Below are positions 37,353-45,121 of a stretch of DNA of 64,000 bases, piece after piece. A program made the position numbers and the translations under genes. Position 1 is the first letter of the stretch; the number at the start of each line of letters is the position of its first letter. The notes beneath the pieces were generated by a model. That model made no database searches. It was not told the origin of the DNA and saw nothing but the letters and a program-made list of their open reading frames with translations. Location of the stretch: NCBI RefSeq assembly GCF_015645095.1, contig NZ_JADOTW010000002.1, forward strand, positions 122,641 to 186,640. The letters run 5' to 3'. Origin of the DNA: Halomonas sp. 328 (lineage in GTDB: Bacteria; Pseudomonadota; Gammaproteobacteria; Pseudomonadales; Halomonadaceae).

Positions 37353-38044
37353 TCGAGGGCTCTGCCCAAGAGACGACAGGGCTGGTCCGGCGTGGGCCGG
37401 CCCTGTCGTTATTGGGGGGGCTGCTGGCGGTGGCCCTGCTGCTTGCCGCCTGTGGTCGTCCCCTTCCCGAACAGCGCCTGCAAGGCGTGGTGTTCGATAC
37501 CGGTTACCATCTCACTCTCCATGGCGATCTCGATACGCCCCGGCTAGGGGTCGCCATCGAGAGTGAATTGGCCCGACAGGCGGCCGCCTGGAGCCGCTTC
37601 GTCGAGGCGCAGGCTCGCTGGCAGGGCGCCAGGCGCCTGCCCGGGGCGCGCCCGCCGCCCCCCTGGCCCCCGGTGCTGGGGCATGCCTGGCTGGTCGATC
37701 GCCTCCACGAGCGACTGCTCGCGGAAGGGGTCGAGACCTTCCTGGTGGAGGTCGGCGGCATTCGACGGGGGCGTGGTGCCTGGCCCGTGGCCCTGCCGGG
37801 AGAAGACCGTCGCCTCACCCTCGAGGACGAGGCCCTGGTCAGCCTGGTCTGGCATGAGCCCGATGGGCCCCATCGACTCAGTGTGGTGGCCGATGGCGCC
37901 CTCGCGGCCCTGGCGCTCGCCTGGCGGGGCCGGGCCGCAGGGGTCGATGGCCTGAGCCATCCCGGGGCCTGGGTTGTCACAAGTCCCACGGGTGAAAGAC
38001 TCAGTGAGGCCATGGCCGCGCGCCTTGGTCCGACGACAGAATAG
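37349..38044 (+). CDS. Shortened ApbE-like lipoprotein (probably degenerate FMN transferase)
   Basis: A 231-residue predicted lipoprotein (lipobox LLAAC) in the position where nqr operons usually carry apbE. Intact ApbE proteins, which attach FMN to NqrB and NqrC, are normally about 330-350 residues. Recognisable remnants are [14 protein letters not shown] near the start, [15 protein letters not shown] in the middle and [14 protein letters not shown] near the end (where ApbE has a DADALAT-type segment). The stretch that should carry the SGxYxR and DPRTG-type elements appears to be missing. The frame itself is intact. It overlaps nqrF by four bases and precedes nqrM. It may be inactive or altered. 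Confidence 0.65.
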   Translation: MIEGSAQETTGLVRRGPALSLLGGLLAVALLLAACGRPLPEQRLQGVVFDTGYHLTLHGDLDTPRLGVAIESELARQAAAWSRFVEAQARWQGARRLPGARPPPPWPPVLGHAWLVDRLHERLLAEGVETFLVEVGGIRRGRGAWPVALPGEDRRLTLEDEALVSLVWHEPDGPHRLSVVADGALAALALAWRGRAAGVDGLSHPGAWVVTSPTGERLSEAMAARLGPTTE

Positions 38045-38056
38045 GAGACGCACCCC

Positions 38057-38314
38057 ATGATGATCTGGGTTCTGGTATTCGGTTTCATGCTGCTGCTGAT
38101 GGCCGCCATGGCCATCGGCGTGATCCTCGGTCGCAAGCCCATTGCCGGCTCCTGCGGCGGTCTCAACCAGCTGGGCCTCAAGGAGGGCTGCGATATCTGC
38201 GGCGGCAAGGACGAGGTCTGTGAGGAAGAGAATCGCAAGCGTCAGGCCGGCGCCCGCCGTCGCAGCGACGAGAGCCGCGGCGCCGACCTGGGCTATGACG
38301 CCACCAAGCGCTAG
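38057..38314 (+). CDS. nqrM: Na+-NQR maturation protein NqrM
   Basis: An 85-residue membrane-anchored maturation factor needed for assembly of the iron centre between NqrD and NqrE. One helix (WVLVFGFMLLLMAAMAIGVI) is followed by the conserved Cys cluster Cys33, Cys45, Cys48 and Cys55 (GSCGGLNQLGLKEGCDICGG). It is the last gene of the nqr operon; a palindrome followed by a T-rich tract lies immediately downstream. Confidence 0.92.
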   Translation: MMIWVLVFGFMLLLMAAMAIGVILGRKPIAGSCGGLNQLGLKEGCDICGGKDEVCEEENRKRQAGARRRSDESRGADLGYDATKR

Positions 38315-38316
38315 GG

Positions 38317-38388
38317 AAATGGGGGACAGACCCCCATTTCTTTTCTTTCCATCTTCAATGATTCGAAATGGGGGTCTGTCCCCCATTT
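38317..38388. repeat. Pair of 23-bp palindromes in inverted orientation
   Basis: Two 23-base elements (38317-38339 and 38366-38388), each a 9-bp palindrome AAATGGGGG/CCCCCATTT around a five-base loop (ACAGA in one, TCTGT in the other). The second is the exact reverse complement of the first, with 26 bases between. The first is followed by CTTTTCTTTCC and can act as the nqr-operon terminator. The second ends 17 bases before the sthA ATG. Similar GGGTCTGTCCCC words are, from memory, common REP-type repeats in gammaproteobacteria. Confidence 0.85.
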
Positions 38389-38405
38389 AGGAGAACCAAC
38401 GACCC

Positions 38406-39797
38406 ATGGCAGTCCATAGCTACGACGTGGTGGTAATCGGTACCGGTCCGGCGGGGGAGAGCGCCGCCATCAACGCCGCCAAGCACGGCAAGCGGGTGGC
38501 GGTGGTGGAGAAGCAGTCGGCGGTAGGGGGCAACTGCACCCATCGCGGCACCATCCCCTCCAAGGCGCTGCGCCACCAGGTTCGGCAGATCATGGCGTTC
38601 AATACCAACCGCATGTTCCGGGATATCGGCGAGCCGCGCTGGTTCTCCTTTCCCAAGGTGCTGGCCCGCTCCCAGCGCACCATCGACCAGCAGGTGGCGA
38701 TGCGCACCAACTTCTATGCTCGCAACCGGGTCGATCTCTACTTCGGGGTGGCGCGTTTCAAGGACGAGCACACCCTGATGGTGCGCGACGATCACGAGGG
38801 CGTCGAGGAGTTGCATGCCCAGAAGGTGGTGATCGCCACCGGCTCGCGCCCCTATCGGCCGGCGGATGTCGACTTCCGGCACCCGCGGATCTACTGCTCC
38901 GATACCATCCTCGGGCTCAATCATACGCCGCGGACCCTGATCATCTTCGGCGCCGGGGTGATCGGCAGCGAATACGCCTCCATCTTCTCCGGCCTGGGCG
39001 TCAAGGTGGACCTGATCGATTCCCGCGACCGCCTGCTCTCCTTCCTGGACGACGAGATCTCCGACGCGCTCTCCTACCATCTGCGCCACCATGGCGTGCT
39101 GGTGCGCCATAACGAGGACTATGCCAGGATCGAGGGGGACGAGTCCGGGGTCACCGTGGAGCTACAGTCAGGCAAGAAGCTGCGTGCCGACGCCTTCCTG
39201 TGGGCCAACGGCCGCACCGGCAACACCGACGAGCTGGGCCTCGAAAGCATCGGCCTGGAGGCCAATGGTCGCGGACAGCTGGCGGTGGATGAGCACTATC
39301 GCACCGCCATTCCGCATATCTATGCGGTGGGCGACGTGATCGGCTGGCCGAGCCTGGCCAGCGCCGCCTATGACCAGGGCAAGAACGCCAGCGACGACCT
39401 GCTGGAGCAGTCTTTCCGGGTAGTGGACGACGTGCCCACGGGCATCTACACCATTCCCGAGATCAGCTCGGTGGGCAAGACCGAGCGCGAGCTGACCCAG
39501 GCCAAGGTGCCCTACGAGGTGGCCCAGGCCTTCTTCAAGGACACCGCCCGGGCCCAGATCACCGGCGATACCGTGGGCATGCTGAAGATCCTCTTCCACC
39601 GCGAGACGCTGGAGATCCTCGGCATCCACTGCTTTGGCGACCAGGCCTCGGAGATCGTGCATATCGGCCAGGCGATCATGCAGCAGAAGGGCGAGGCCAA
39701 CAGCCTCAAGTACTTCGTCAGCACCACCTTCAACTACCCGACCATGGCCGAGGCCTATCGGGTAGCGGCCATGAACGGCCTGAACCGGCTCTTTTAA
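38406..39797 (+). CDS. sthA: Soluble pyridine nucleotide transhydrogenase
   Basis: A 463-residue FAD flavoprotein that transfers hydride between NADPH and NAD+. The FAD motif [10 protein letters not shown] and the segment [19 protein letters not shown] are characteristic: the second redox Cys of the related lipoamide dehydrogenases is absent, as in SthA. The NAD(P) motif is [13 protein letters not shown] and the C-terminal dimer domain follows. The ATG at 38406 has AGGAGAA upstream, placed just after the palindrome pair. Confidence 0.94.
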   Translation: MAVHSYDVVVIGTGPAGESAAINAAKHGKRVAVVEKQSAVGGNCTHRGTIPSKALRHQVRQIMAFNTNRMFRDIGEPRWFSFPKVLARSQRTIDQQVAMRTNFYARNRVDLYFGVARFKDEHTLMVRDDHEGVEELHAQKVVIATGSRPYRPADVDFRHPRIYCSDTILGLNHTPRTLIIFGAGVIGSEYASIFSGLGVKVDLIDSRDRLLSFLDDEISDALSYHLRHHGVLVRHNEDYARIEGDESGVTVELQSGKKLRADAFLWANGRTGNTDELGLESIGLEANGRGQLAVDEHYRTAIPHIYAVGDVIGWPSLASAAYDQGKNASDDLLEQSFRVVDDVPTGIYTIPEISSVGKTERELTQAKVPYEVAQAFFKDTARAQITGDTVGMLKILFHRETLEILGIHCFGDQASEIVHIGQAIMQQKGEANSLKYFVSTTFNYPTMAEAYRVAAMNGLNRLF

Positions 39798-39809
39798 GCG
39801 AGTCATCGA

Positions 39810-39833
39810 GAAGGGCGCCGAGTGGCGCCCTTC
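39810..39833. terminator. Hairpin terminator between convergent sthA and bioA
   Basis: Perfect 10-bp stem (39810-39819 with 39824-39833) followed on the plus strand by CTCATTT. It can serve both genes; the bioA stop codon lies at 39839-39841. Confidence 0.75.
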
Positions 39834-39838
39834 CTCAT

Positions 39839-41113
39839 TTACCGCTCCAGAAACCAGCCCTTCATCGCGCCGGTGATGCGGCGCATCTCCGCCGCCGTGG
39901 TGACATAGGCCGGCATGGTATAGAGCCAGCGGCCGAAGGGGCGCAGCCAGACGCCCCGCTCCCGGGCGAAGGCCTGGACACCCTGGAGGCTCGCCGCCTC
40001 CTGGACCTCGATGACCGCCGTGGCCCCCAGTACACGCACCTCGTTGATCGCCGGATGCGCGCTGAGCGCTGCGTCATCGAGCAGCTCCTCGCGCAGGATG
40101 GCGTTGAGATCGGCGATCTTGCCCAGGTAATCCTCCTCCTCGAAGACCGCCAGGCTTTCCAGGGCCACCCGGCAGGCGAGCGGGTTGCCCATAAAGGTCG
40201 GCCCGTGCATAAAGGCGTGATTCGGATCCTCGCTGAGGAAGGCGTCATAGACGCGGCCACTGGCCAGGGTCGCCGCATGGCCCAGGTAGCCACCGGTCAG
40301 TCCCTTGGAAAGTACCATGATGTCCGGGGTTACCCCGGCATGGTCGGCGGCGAACATCCGCCCGGTACGGCCGAAGCCGGTGGCCACCTCGTCGAAGACC
40401 AGCAGCACGTCGAACTCGTCGCACAGCTCCCTGGCCGCCCTCAGGTAGTGGGGCGAGGTCATGTTGAGGCCGCCGGCGGCCTGGAGCAGGGGCTCCATCA
40501 GTAGCGCCGCCACCTCGTGGTGGTGGGCCTCCAGGGTCGCTCGCAGCGCCCGGATATCCGCTTCCACCGCCTCCCGGGGGGCGTCGTAGGGAGCGGTGGG
40601 GGCCGGGGCGAAGGGGTGCCTGGGCAGGAAGCCGGCGAACAGCGAATGCATCCCCTCCTCGGGATCGCAGACCGCCATGCAGCCACTGGTATCGCCGTGA
40701 TAGGCGCGCATCAGCGACAGCATGCGATGCTTTTCCGGGCGTCCCTCGAGTACCTGGTACTGCACCGCCATCTTCATGGCCACTTCCATGCCCACCGAGC
40801 CGCTGTCGGAGAAGAACACATGGTCGAGCCCCGACGGCGTGATGCGGACCAGGGCCTCCGCCAGGCGCTGGGCCGGCTCATGGCTCAGGCCGCCGAGCAT
40901 CACATGGCAGAGGGTCTCGGCCTGTTGCTGAATGGCCCTGACCAGGCGCGGGTGGCCATAGCCATGGATCATGCACCACCAGGAACAGGTGGCGTCCAGC
41001 AGCCGCTCGCCACCGGCCAGGGTGAAGTGGGCGCCCTGGCCTCCGACCACCGTCGGTGGCAACGGCTGGGTCTGCATCTGGGCATAGGGGTGCCAGAGGG
41101 GGGACGCTGACAT
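39839..41113 (-). CDS. bioA: Adenosylmethionine-8-amino-7-oxononanoate aminotransferase
   Basis: A 424-residue PLP enzyme of biotin synthesis that makes 7,8-diaminopelargonate using S-adenosylmethionine as amino donor. Family text includes LWHPYAQMQTQPLPP at the N-terminus, LDATCSWWCMIHGYGHP, DEVATGFGRTGRMFA and the PLP lysine in VLSKGLTGGYLGH. The ATG at 41113 has AGAGG upstream. A longer frame to 41158 would run through the operator and is rejected. It stands alone, without other bio genes, and is probably repressed by BirA. Confidence 0.94.
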   Translation of the reverse strand: MSASPLWHPYAQMQTQPLPPTVVGGQGAHFTLAGGERLLDATCSWWCMIHGYGHPRLVRAIQQQAETLCHVMLGGLSHEPAQRLAEALVRITPSGLDHVFFSDSGSVGMEVAMKMAVQYQVLEGRPEKHRMLSLMRAYHGDTSGCMAVCDPEEGMHSLFAGFLPRHPFAPAPTAPYDAPREAVEADIRALRATLEAHHHEVAALLMEPLLQAAGGLNMTSPHYLRAARELCDEFDVLLVFDEVATGFGRTGRMFAADHAGVTPDIMVLSKGLTGGYLGHAATLASGRVYDAFLSEDPNHAFMHGPTFMGNPLACRVALESLAVFEEEDYLGKIADLNAILREELLDDAALSAHPAINEVRVLGATAVIEVQEAASLQGVQAFARERGVWLRPFGRWLYTMPAYVTTAAEMRRITGAMKGWFLER

Positions 41114-41123
41114 AAGGACCTCT

Positions 41124-41155
41124 TTGTTAACCCGATAAAACAAAAAGGTTAACAC
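41124..41155 (-). promoter_or_regulatory. BirA-type biotin operator upstream of bioA
   Basis: TTGTTAACC at 41124-41132 and GGTTAACAC at 41147-41155, separated by 14 bases. They form an inverted repeat with one mismatch (the perfect mate would be GGTTAACAA). This resembles the bacterial bio operator TTGTAAACC-N(14-16)-GGTTTACAA. It lies 11-42 bases upstream of the bioA ATG, where it would block transcription. Confidence 0.8.
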
Positions 41156-41465
41156 CATTGGTGCGATGGCGTCATGCCTGGCATGGGTGAAGGCGTCCGG
41201 CGTTGCCAGGGTGCCTCGGCGAGTCGCGTATGATGCGATGTAAATAAGCGTTGAAAATGCTGGCTCGGGGATTCGTCGTTATTCACACGAAGTGGTGGCG
41301 CGCGATTCGTCCATCGCCTAATTGGCTCCCGCCTTGGTTATCGCGGAAGCATTTTTCAAGACTCCCGGATTATGCTATAAAAACTAAAGCGAGACTTGGC
41401 AAAGGGGCCGCTATGCGGTATTAATGGCCGCCACATCCCGAAAACTCCCCTTATAAGGAAAGTTC
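41156..41465. other. bioA-mvaT divergent intergenic region
   Basis: About 310 bases without a gene. The part nearest mvaT is AT-rich with a possible extended -10 region (TATGCTATAAAA at 41371-41382), but no convincing -35. The mvaT ribosome-binding site AAGGAAAG lies just before 41466. Confidence 0.4.
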
Positions 41466-41849
41466 ATGTCCCTGATTAATGAATACCTCCAGCAGGAACA
41501 GCAGCTCAAGGCACTCCAGGAGCAGCTCGATAAACTGCAGAATGACCCGCGTCTCAAGGCGGAACTCGAGTTCAAGGACAAGCTCGAGGCCCTGATGCAG
41601 GAGTTCAACAAGAGCGCCAAGGAAGTGATCGAACTCCTCGATCCCAAGCCGGCTGCCAAGGCTGCCGCCGCGCCGGCCGCCAGCGCTTCCGCCGGTGGTC
41701 GCCGCAAGCGCAAGCTGAAGATCTACAAGAACCCCACCACCGGTGAAGTGGTCGAGACTCGCGGCGGTAACCACAAGACCCTCAAGGCCTGGAAAGAGGC
41801 CCATGGTAACGACACCGTCGAGTCCTGGCTGGTTCGCGTCGAAGGCTAA
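41466..41849 (+). CDS. mvaT: H-NS-family xenogeneic silencer, MvaT type
   Basis: A 127-residue nucleoid protein. An N-terminal oligomerisation coiled coil (about 1-60: MSLINEYLQQEQQLKALQEQ; KLEALMQEFNKSAKEVIELL) is followed by an Ala-rich linker (62-80) and a C-terminal DNA-binding domain with KIYKNPTTGEVVETRGGNHK. The RGGN(H)K loop inserts into the minor groove of AT-rich DNA in MvaT. It matches Pseudomonas MvaT in layout and text. It probably silences AT-rich accessory loci; a terminator follows. Confidence 0.94.
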   Translation: MSLINEYLQQEQQLKALQEQLDKLQNDPRLKAELEFKDKLEALMQEFNKSAKEVIELLDPKPAAKAAAAPAASASAGGRRKRKLKIYKNPTTGEVVETRGGNHKTLKAWKEAHGNDTVESWLVRVEG

Positions 41850-41884
41850 TCGCCAAGTCGCTGGGATACGCCAGTTGAGCATTG

Positions 41885-41913
41885 ATCGCCCCGCCCTGTG
41901 CGGGGCGATTGCA
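41885..41913 (+). terminator. Terminator after mvaT
   Basis: Perfect 10-bp stem (41885-41894 with 41900-41909, five-base loop) followed by TGCATTTT. Confidence 0.85.
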
Positions 41914-41934
41914 TTTTATATGCCCACCTTTTTC

Positions 41935-41965
41935 CCATAAAAAAAGAGACCGCCTAAGCGGTCTC
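41935..41965 (-). terminator. Rho-independent terminator of the guanidinobutyrate operon
   Basis: 8-bp stem GAGACCGC/GCGGTCTC (41946-41953 with 41958-41965). Read leftward it is followed by a T-run (A-tract on the plus strand at about 41939-41945). It lies 40 bases beyond the stop of the aldehyde dehydrogenase gene. Confidence 0.88.
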
Positions 41966-42005
41966 AAGGCAGACACGTCAGAGTGCCTAACGTGCATCGC
42001 AACGA

Positions 42006-43451
42006 TTACTCCGGTATCAGGCAGTGTTTGACTTCCAGGTAGGCGGCGAGCCCCCAGGGGCCCAGTTCGCGACCGATGCCGCTGCGCTTGAACCCACCCC
42101 AACTGGTCTGGGGCAGGACCAGCTGTTCGCTGTTGATCCAGGTGGTGCCGGCCTGCAGGCGTCGGGCGATGGCCGCGGCACGTTGCTTGTCCTGACAGAT
42201 CACCGTGGCGGCCAGGCCGAAGTCGCTGGCATTGGCCAGTGCGATGGCCTCCTCGTCGTCGGCCACGCTGCGCCCGCAGAGCACCGGGCCGAAGATCTCT
42301 TCCTGCCACAGGCGGCTTTCCACCGGCACGTCCCGGTAGAGGCTCGGCGCCAGGAAGAAGCCGGGGGAGGGCACCTCTCGGCGGCGACCGTCGCGCACGG
42401 CATTCAGCCCCTCCTGGTCGGCGATGGCCAGATACCCCAGCACGGCGTCACGCTGGCGGGCGCTGGTCAGGGGGCCCATGGCGCTGTCCTCGGCCAGGGG
42501 GTCGCCCAGCACCAGGGCGTCGATGCGCGCCGCCAGGGCCGCGTAGAGGGGCTCGGCCACGGCCTCGTGAACCAGCAGTCGTGAGGTGGCCGAGCAGATC
42601 TGGCCGGCATTGAAGTAGATGCCGGCCATCACCCAGTCGGCGGCCTGCTCGGGGTCCGCGTCCTCCATCACCAGGATCGGTGACTTGCCGCCGAGCTCCA
42701 GGGAGACCCCCTTGGTACCGGCGGCGGCGGCGCGCATCACCGCCTCGCCGACCCGGTTGCTGCCGGTGAAGGAGACCTTGTCGATGCCGGGGTGAGCGGA
42801 GAGCGGGGCGCCGATGCCTTCGCCATCCCCATGCAGCAGATTGAGCACCCCGGGGGGCAGGCCCACTTCCAGGGCGATCTCGGCCAGCACCTGCTCCGGC
42901 AGCGGGGTCACCTCGGAGGGCTTGAGCACCGCGGTACAGCCGGCGGCCAGCGCCGGGGCGAGCTTCCAGGCGCTGGTCACCAGCGGGAAGTTCCAGGGGG
43001 TGATCAGTCCCACCACACCCACCGGGTCCAGGTGGCAGCGCGCCTCGACGCCGGCCATCTCCAGCGGCACCACCTGGCCCTGGCGCGCGTCCAGGCGGCG
43101 CGCCTCCTCGGCGTAGTAGCGGTAGCAGGCGATGGCATCGTCCAGGTCGATGCCGGCCTCCGCCAGCACCTTGCCGTTATTGGTGCTGGAGAGGCGCGTC
43201 AGCGTCTCGCGACGCCGCGTCAGGGCCTCGGCGAAGCCCTCCAGATAGACCGCCCGCTCGGCCCCGGAGCGCGCCTGCCAGGCGGGCAGGGCGCGGCGTG
43301 CCGCGGCCACCGCGGCCTCCACGTCGTCCGGGTGGCCGGCGGTGACCTCGGCGATCACGGCCTCCGTGGTGGGGTTGACCACCGGCAGGCGGCGCTCGCC
43401 CCGGGAGGCCACCCAGCGGTTATCGATAAATTGCTGGTCGAGACGTTGCAT
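42006..43451 (-). CDS. kauB: Aldehyde dehydrogenase, probable 4-guanidinobutyraldehyde dehydrogenase
   Basis: A 481-residue NAD(P)-dependent aldehyde dehydrogenase. The motifs PWNFPLVTSAWKLAPALAAG, FTGSNRVGEAV, SLELGGKSP (general-base Glu) and NAGQICSATSRL (catalytic Cys) are all present, so it should be active. On its own it resembles betaine- or gamma-amino-aldehyde dehydrogenases. Its place as last gene after a 2-ketoarginine decarboxylase suggests it oxidises 4-guanidinobutyraldehyde to 4-guanidinobutyrate, the KauB step. The ATG at 43451 gives better spacing to AAGGAG than the ATG at 43454. It lies about ten bases after the decarboxylase gene. Confidence 0.75.
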   Translation of the reverse strand: MQRLDQQFIDNRWVASRGERRLPVVNPTTEAVIAEVTAGHPDDVEAAVAAARRALPAWQARSGAERAVYLEGFAEALTRRRETLTRLSSTNNGKVLAEAGIDLDDAIACYRYYAEEARRLDARQGQVVPLEMAGVEARCHLDPVGVVGLITPWNFPLVTSAWKLAPALAAGCTAVLKPSEVTPLPEQVLAEIALEVGLPPGVLNLLHGDGEGIGAPLSAHPGIDKVSFTGSNRVGEAVMRAAAAGTKGVSLELGGKSPILVMEDADPEQAADWVMAGIYFNAGQICSATSRLLVHEAVAEPLYAALAARIDALVLGDPLAEDSAMGPLTSARQRDAVLGYLAIADQEGLNAVRDGRRREVPSPGFFLAPSLYRDVPVESRLWQEEIFGPVLCGRSVADDEEAIALANASDFGLAATVICQDKQRAAAIARRLQAGTTWINSEQLVLPQTSWGGFKRSGIGRELGPWGLAAYLEVKHCLIPE

Positions 43452-43460
43452 CATGACTCC

Positions 43461-45065
43461 TTAGGCACTCAGGGCCCGCTGCCAGGCGTGGGCGTCCACC
43501 TCGATCAGCAGGGGGCCATCCAGGGGGCGGGCCGCCAGGGCTCGGGCGAGCTCGGCGGGATCGCCGACCCGGGTGGCCAGGCAGCCGAAGCCCTGGGCCA
43601 GGGTCGGGAAGTCCGGGGCCTGGATATCCACGCCGAGGCGCTCGACGCCGTGGGCGTCCATGTAGCGGCGGATCTCCTCGTAGCCGGCGTTGTGCCACAG
43701 CAGGATCACCACCGGCAGGCGCTCCTCCACGGCGGTGGCGAGCTCGGCGAGGGTGAACATCACCCCGCCGTCGCCGACCAGGGCGATCACCGGCTGGTCG
43801 GGGCAACCGAGCTGGGCGCCGAGTGCCGCCGGCAGGCCATAGCCGAGGGTGCCGTAACCGGTGGAGGCGTTGAAGTAGCGCCGCGGGGCCGGCAGCGACA
43901 GCAGGTGGTTGGCGGCATACACCGGGGCGGTGGAGTCGCCGACCCACAGCGCCTCGGGCAGGGCCGCCTGGAGGGTGGCGCAGAGCGGCACGAAGGGCGC
44001 CAGCGCCGGGTCCTGCTCCAGATCCAGGGCCTCGCGCACGGCGGCGGCCCGGGCCACGCCATCCTTGCACAGCGGCGCCGCCACATGGGCCAGCAGTCCT
44101 TCCAGGGCGCGGCCGGCATCCGATACCAGGCCGAGGGCCAGCGACTGGTTGCGCACCAGCTGCTGGGCGTCCAGGTCGATGCGAATCAGCTTGCCGGTCA
44201 GCGCGAAGCCGTCATCGAAGACCACGTCGTAATCGGTCTCGCCGAGCTCGGTGCCGATGGCCAGGATGACATCGGCGTGGCGGGCCAGCTCGCGCACCGG
44301 GGGCAGGGCGGTATTGGCGCCGATATCCAGGGGATGGTCAGCGCCCAGGAGCCCCTTGGCATTGATCGTGGTGGCGGTGGGGGCATCCAGGCGAGTCACC
44401 AGCTCCCGGGCGGCCTCCGGGGCGGCCACGCAGCCGCCGCCGAGCAGCACCAGGGGGCGCTCGGCGAGCTTGAGCCAGGTGGCGGCGGTGGCCAGGCCCT
44501 CGGCATCCGGGGCCGCCGGGTAGAGCAACGGCCGGGCGAAGGAGGGCGGTTCGGTGACCTCGGCGGCGAACAGGTCGATGGGGATCTCGAGATGCACCGG
44601 GCCGGGACGCTCGCCGTCGAAGACCGCGAAGGCCCGGGCCAGCACCTCGGGCAGGGCGTTCGGGTCGAGCAGGGTATGGCTGAAGCGCGCCACCCCTGCC
44701 ATCAGCTGTTGCTGGCTGGGCAACTCGTGCAAGCGGCCCTGGCCGCGGCCCAGGGTGTCGCGGCGGTTGACGCTGGAGATCACCAGCATGGGAATGGAGT
44801 CGGCCAGCGCCTGGCCCATGGCGGTGGCGATGTTGGTCATGCCGGGGCCGGTGATGATCAAGCAGACCCCGGGCTTGCCGGTGGCCCGGGCGTAGCCGTC
44901 GGCCATGAAGCCGGCGCCCTGTTCGTGGCGCGGGGTGACGTGGCGGATCTCGCGGCCCTCGAGGCCGCGGTAGAGCTCGACGGTATGCACGCCGGGGATA
45001 CCGAAGAGGGTATCGACGCCGTAGCGCTCGCCGAGCAGGCGAATCAGGAGGTCGGCACAGGTCAT
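43461..45065 (-). CDS. aruI: TPP-dependent decarboxylase, probable 5-guanidino-2-oxopentanoate (2-ketoarginine) decarboxylase
   Basis: A 534-residue enzyme of the acetolactate synthase-like TPP family. The N-terminal domain has the catalytic Glu48 in TPRHEQGAGFMADGYA, and the C-terminal domain carries the TPP/metal motif GDGGVMFTLAELATAVEE with HNAGYEEI. The text (FGIPGVHTVELYRGLEG; SSVNRRDTLGRGQGRLHELP) matches sequences I remember as 5-guanidino-2-oxopentanoate decarboxylase. A guanidinobutyrase gene in the same operon supports this. It converts 2-ketoarginine to 4-guanidinobutyraldehyde and CO2. No arginine transaminase (AruH) is in the window. Other 2-oxo acids remain possible substrates. 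Confidence 0.75.
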   Translation of the reverse strand: MTCADLLIRLLGERYGVDTLFGIPGVHTVELYRGLEGREIRHVTPRHEQGAGFMADGYARATGKPGVCLIITGPGMTNIATAMGQALADSIPMLVISSVNRRDTLGRGQGRLHELPSQQQLMAGVARFSHTLLDPNALPEVLARAFAVFDGERPGPVHLEIPIDLFAAEVTEPPSFARPLLYPAAPDAEGLATAATWLKLAERPLVLLGGGCVAAPEAARELVTRLDAPTATTINAKGLLGADHPLDIGANTALPPVRELARHADVILAIGTELGETDYDVVFDDGFALTGKLIRIDLDAQQLVRNQSLALGLVSDAGRALEGLLAHVAAPLCKDGVARAAAVREALDLEQDPALAPFVPLCATLQAALPEALWVGDSTAPVYAANHLLSLPAPRRYFNASTGYGTLGYGLPAALGAQLGCPDQPVIALVGDGGVMFTLAELATAVEERLPVVILLWHNAGYEEIRRYMDAHGVERLGVDIQAPDFPTLAQGFGCLATRVGDPAELARALAARPLDGPLLIEVDAHAWQRALSA

Positions 45066-45121
45066 GGGGAAGCCCTCGTATCACGGGGCCCGACCGGAAT
45101 AGGCCGGGCCCTGGCGTGATC

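Noticed and set aside
41114..41158. Longer N-terminus for BioA starting at 41158.
   Set aside because: It would translate the BirA-type operator, adds residues outside the family alignment and has no ribosome-binding site, whereas 41113 has one.
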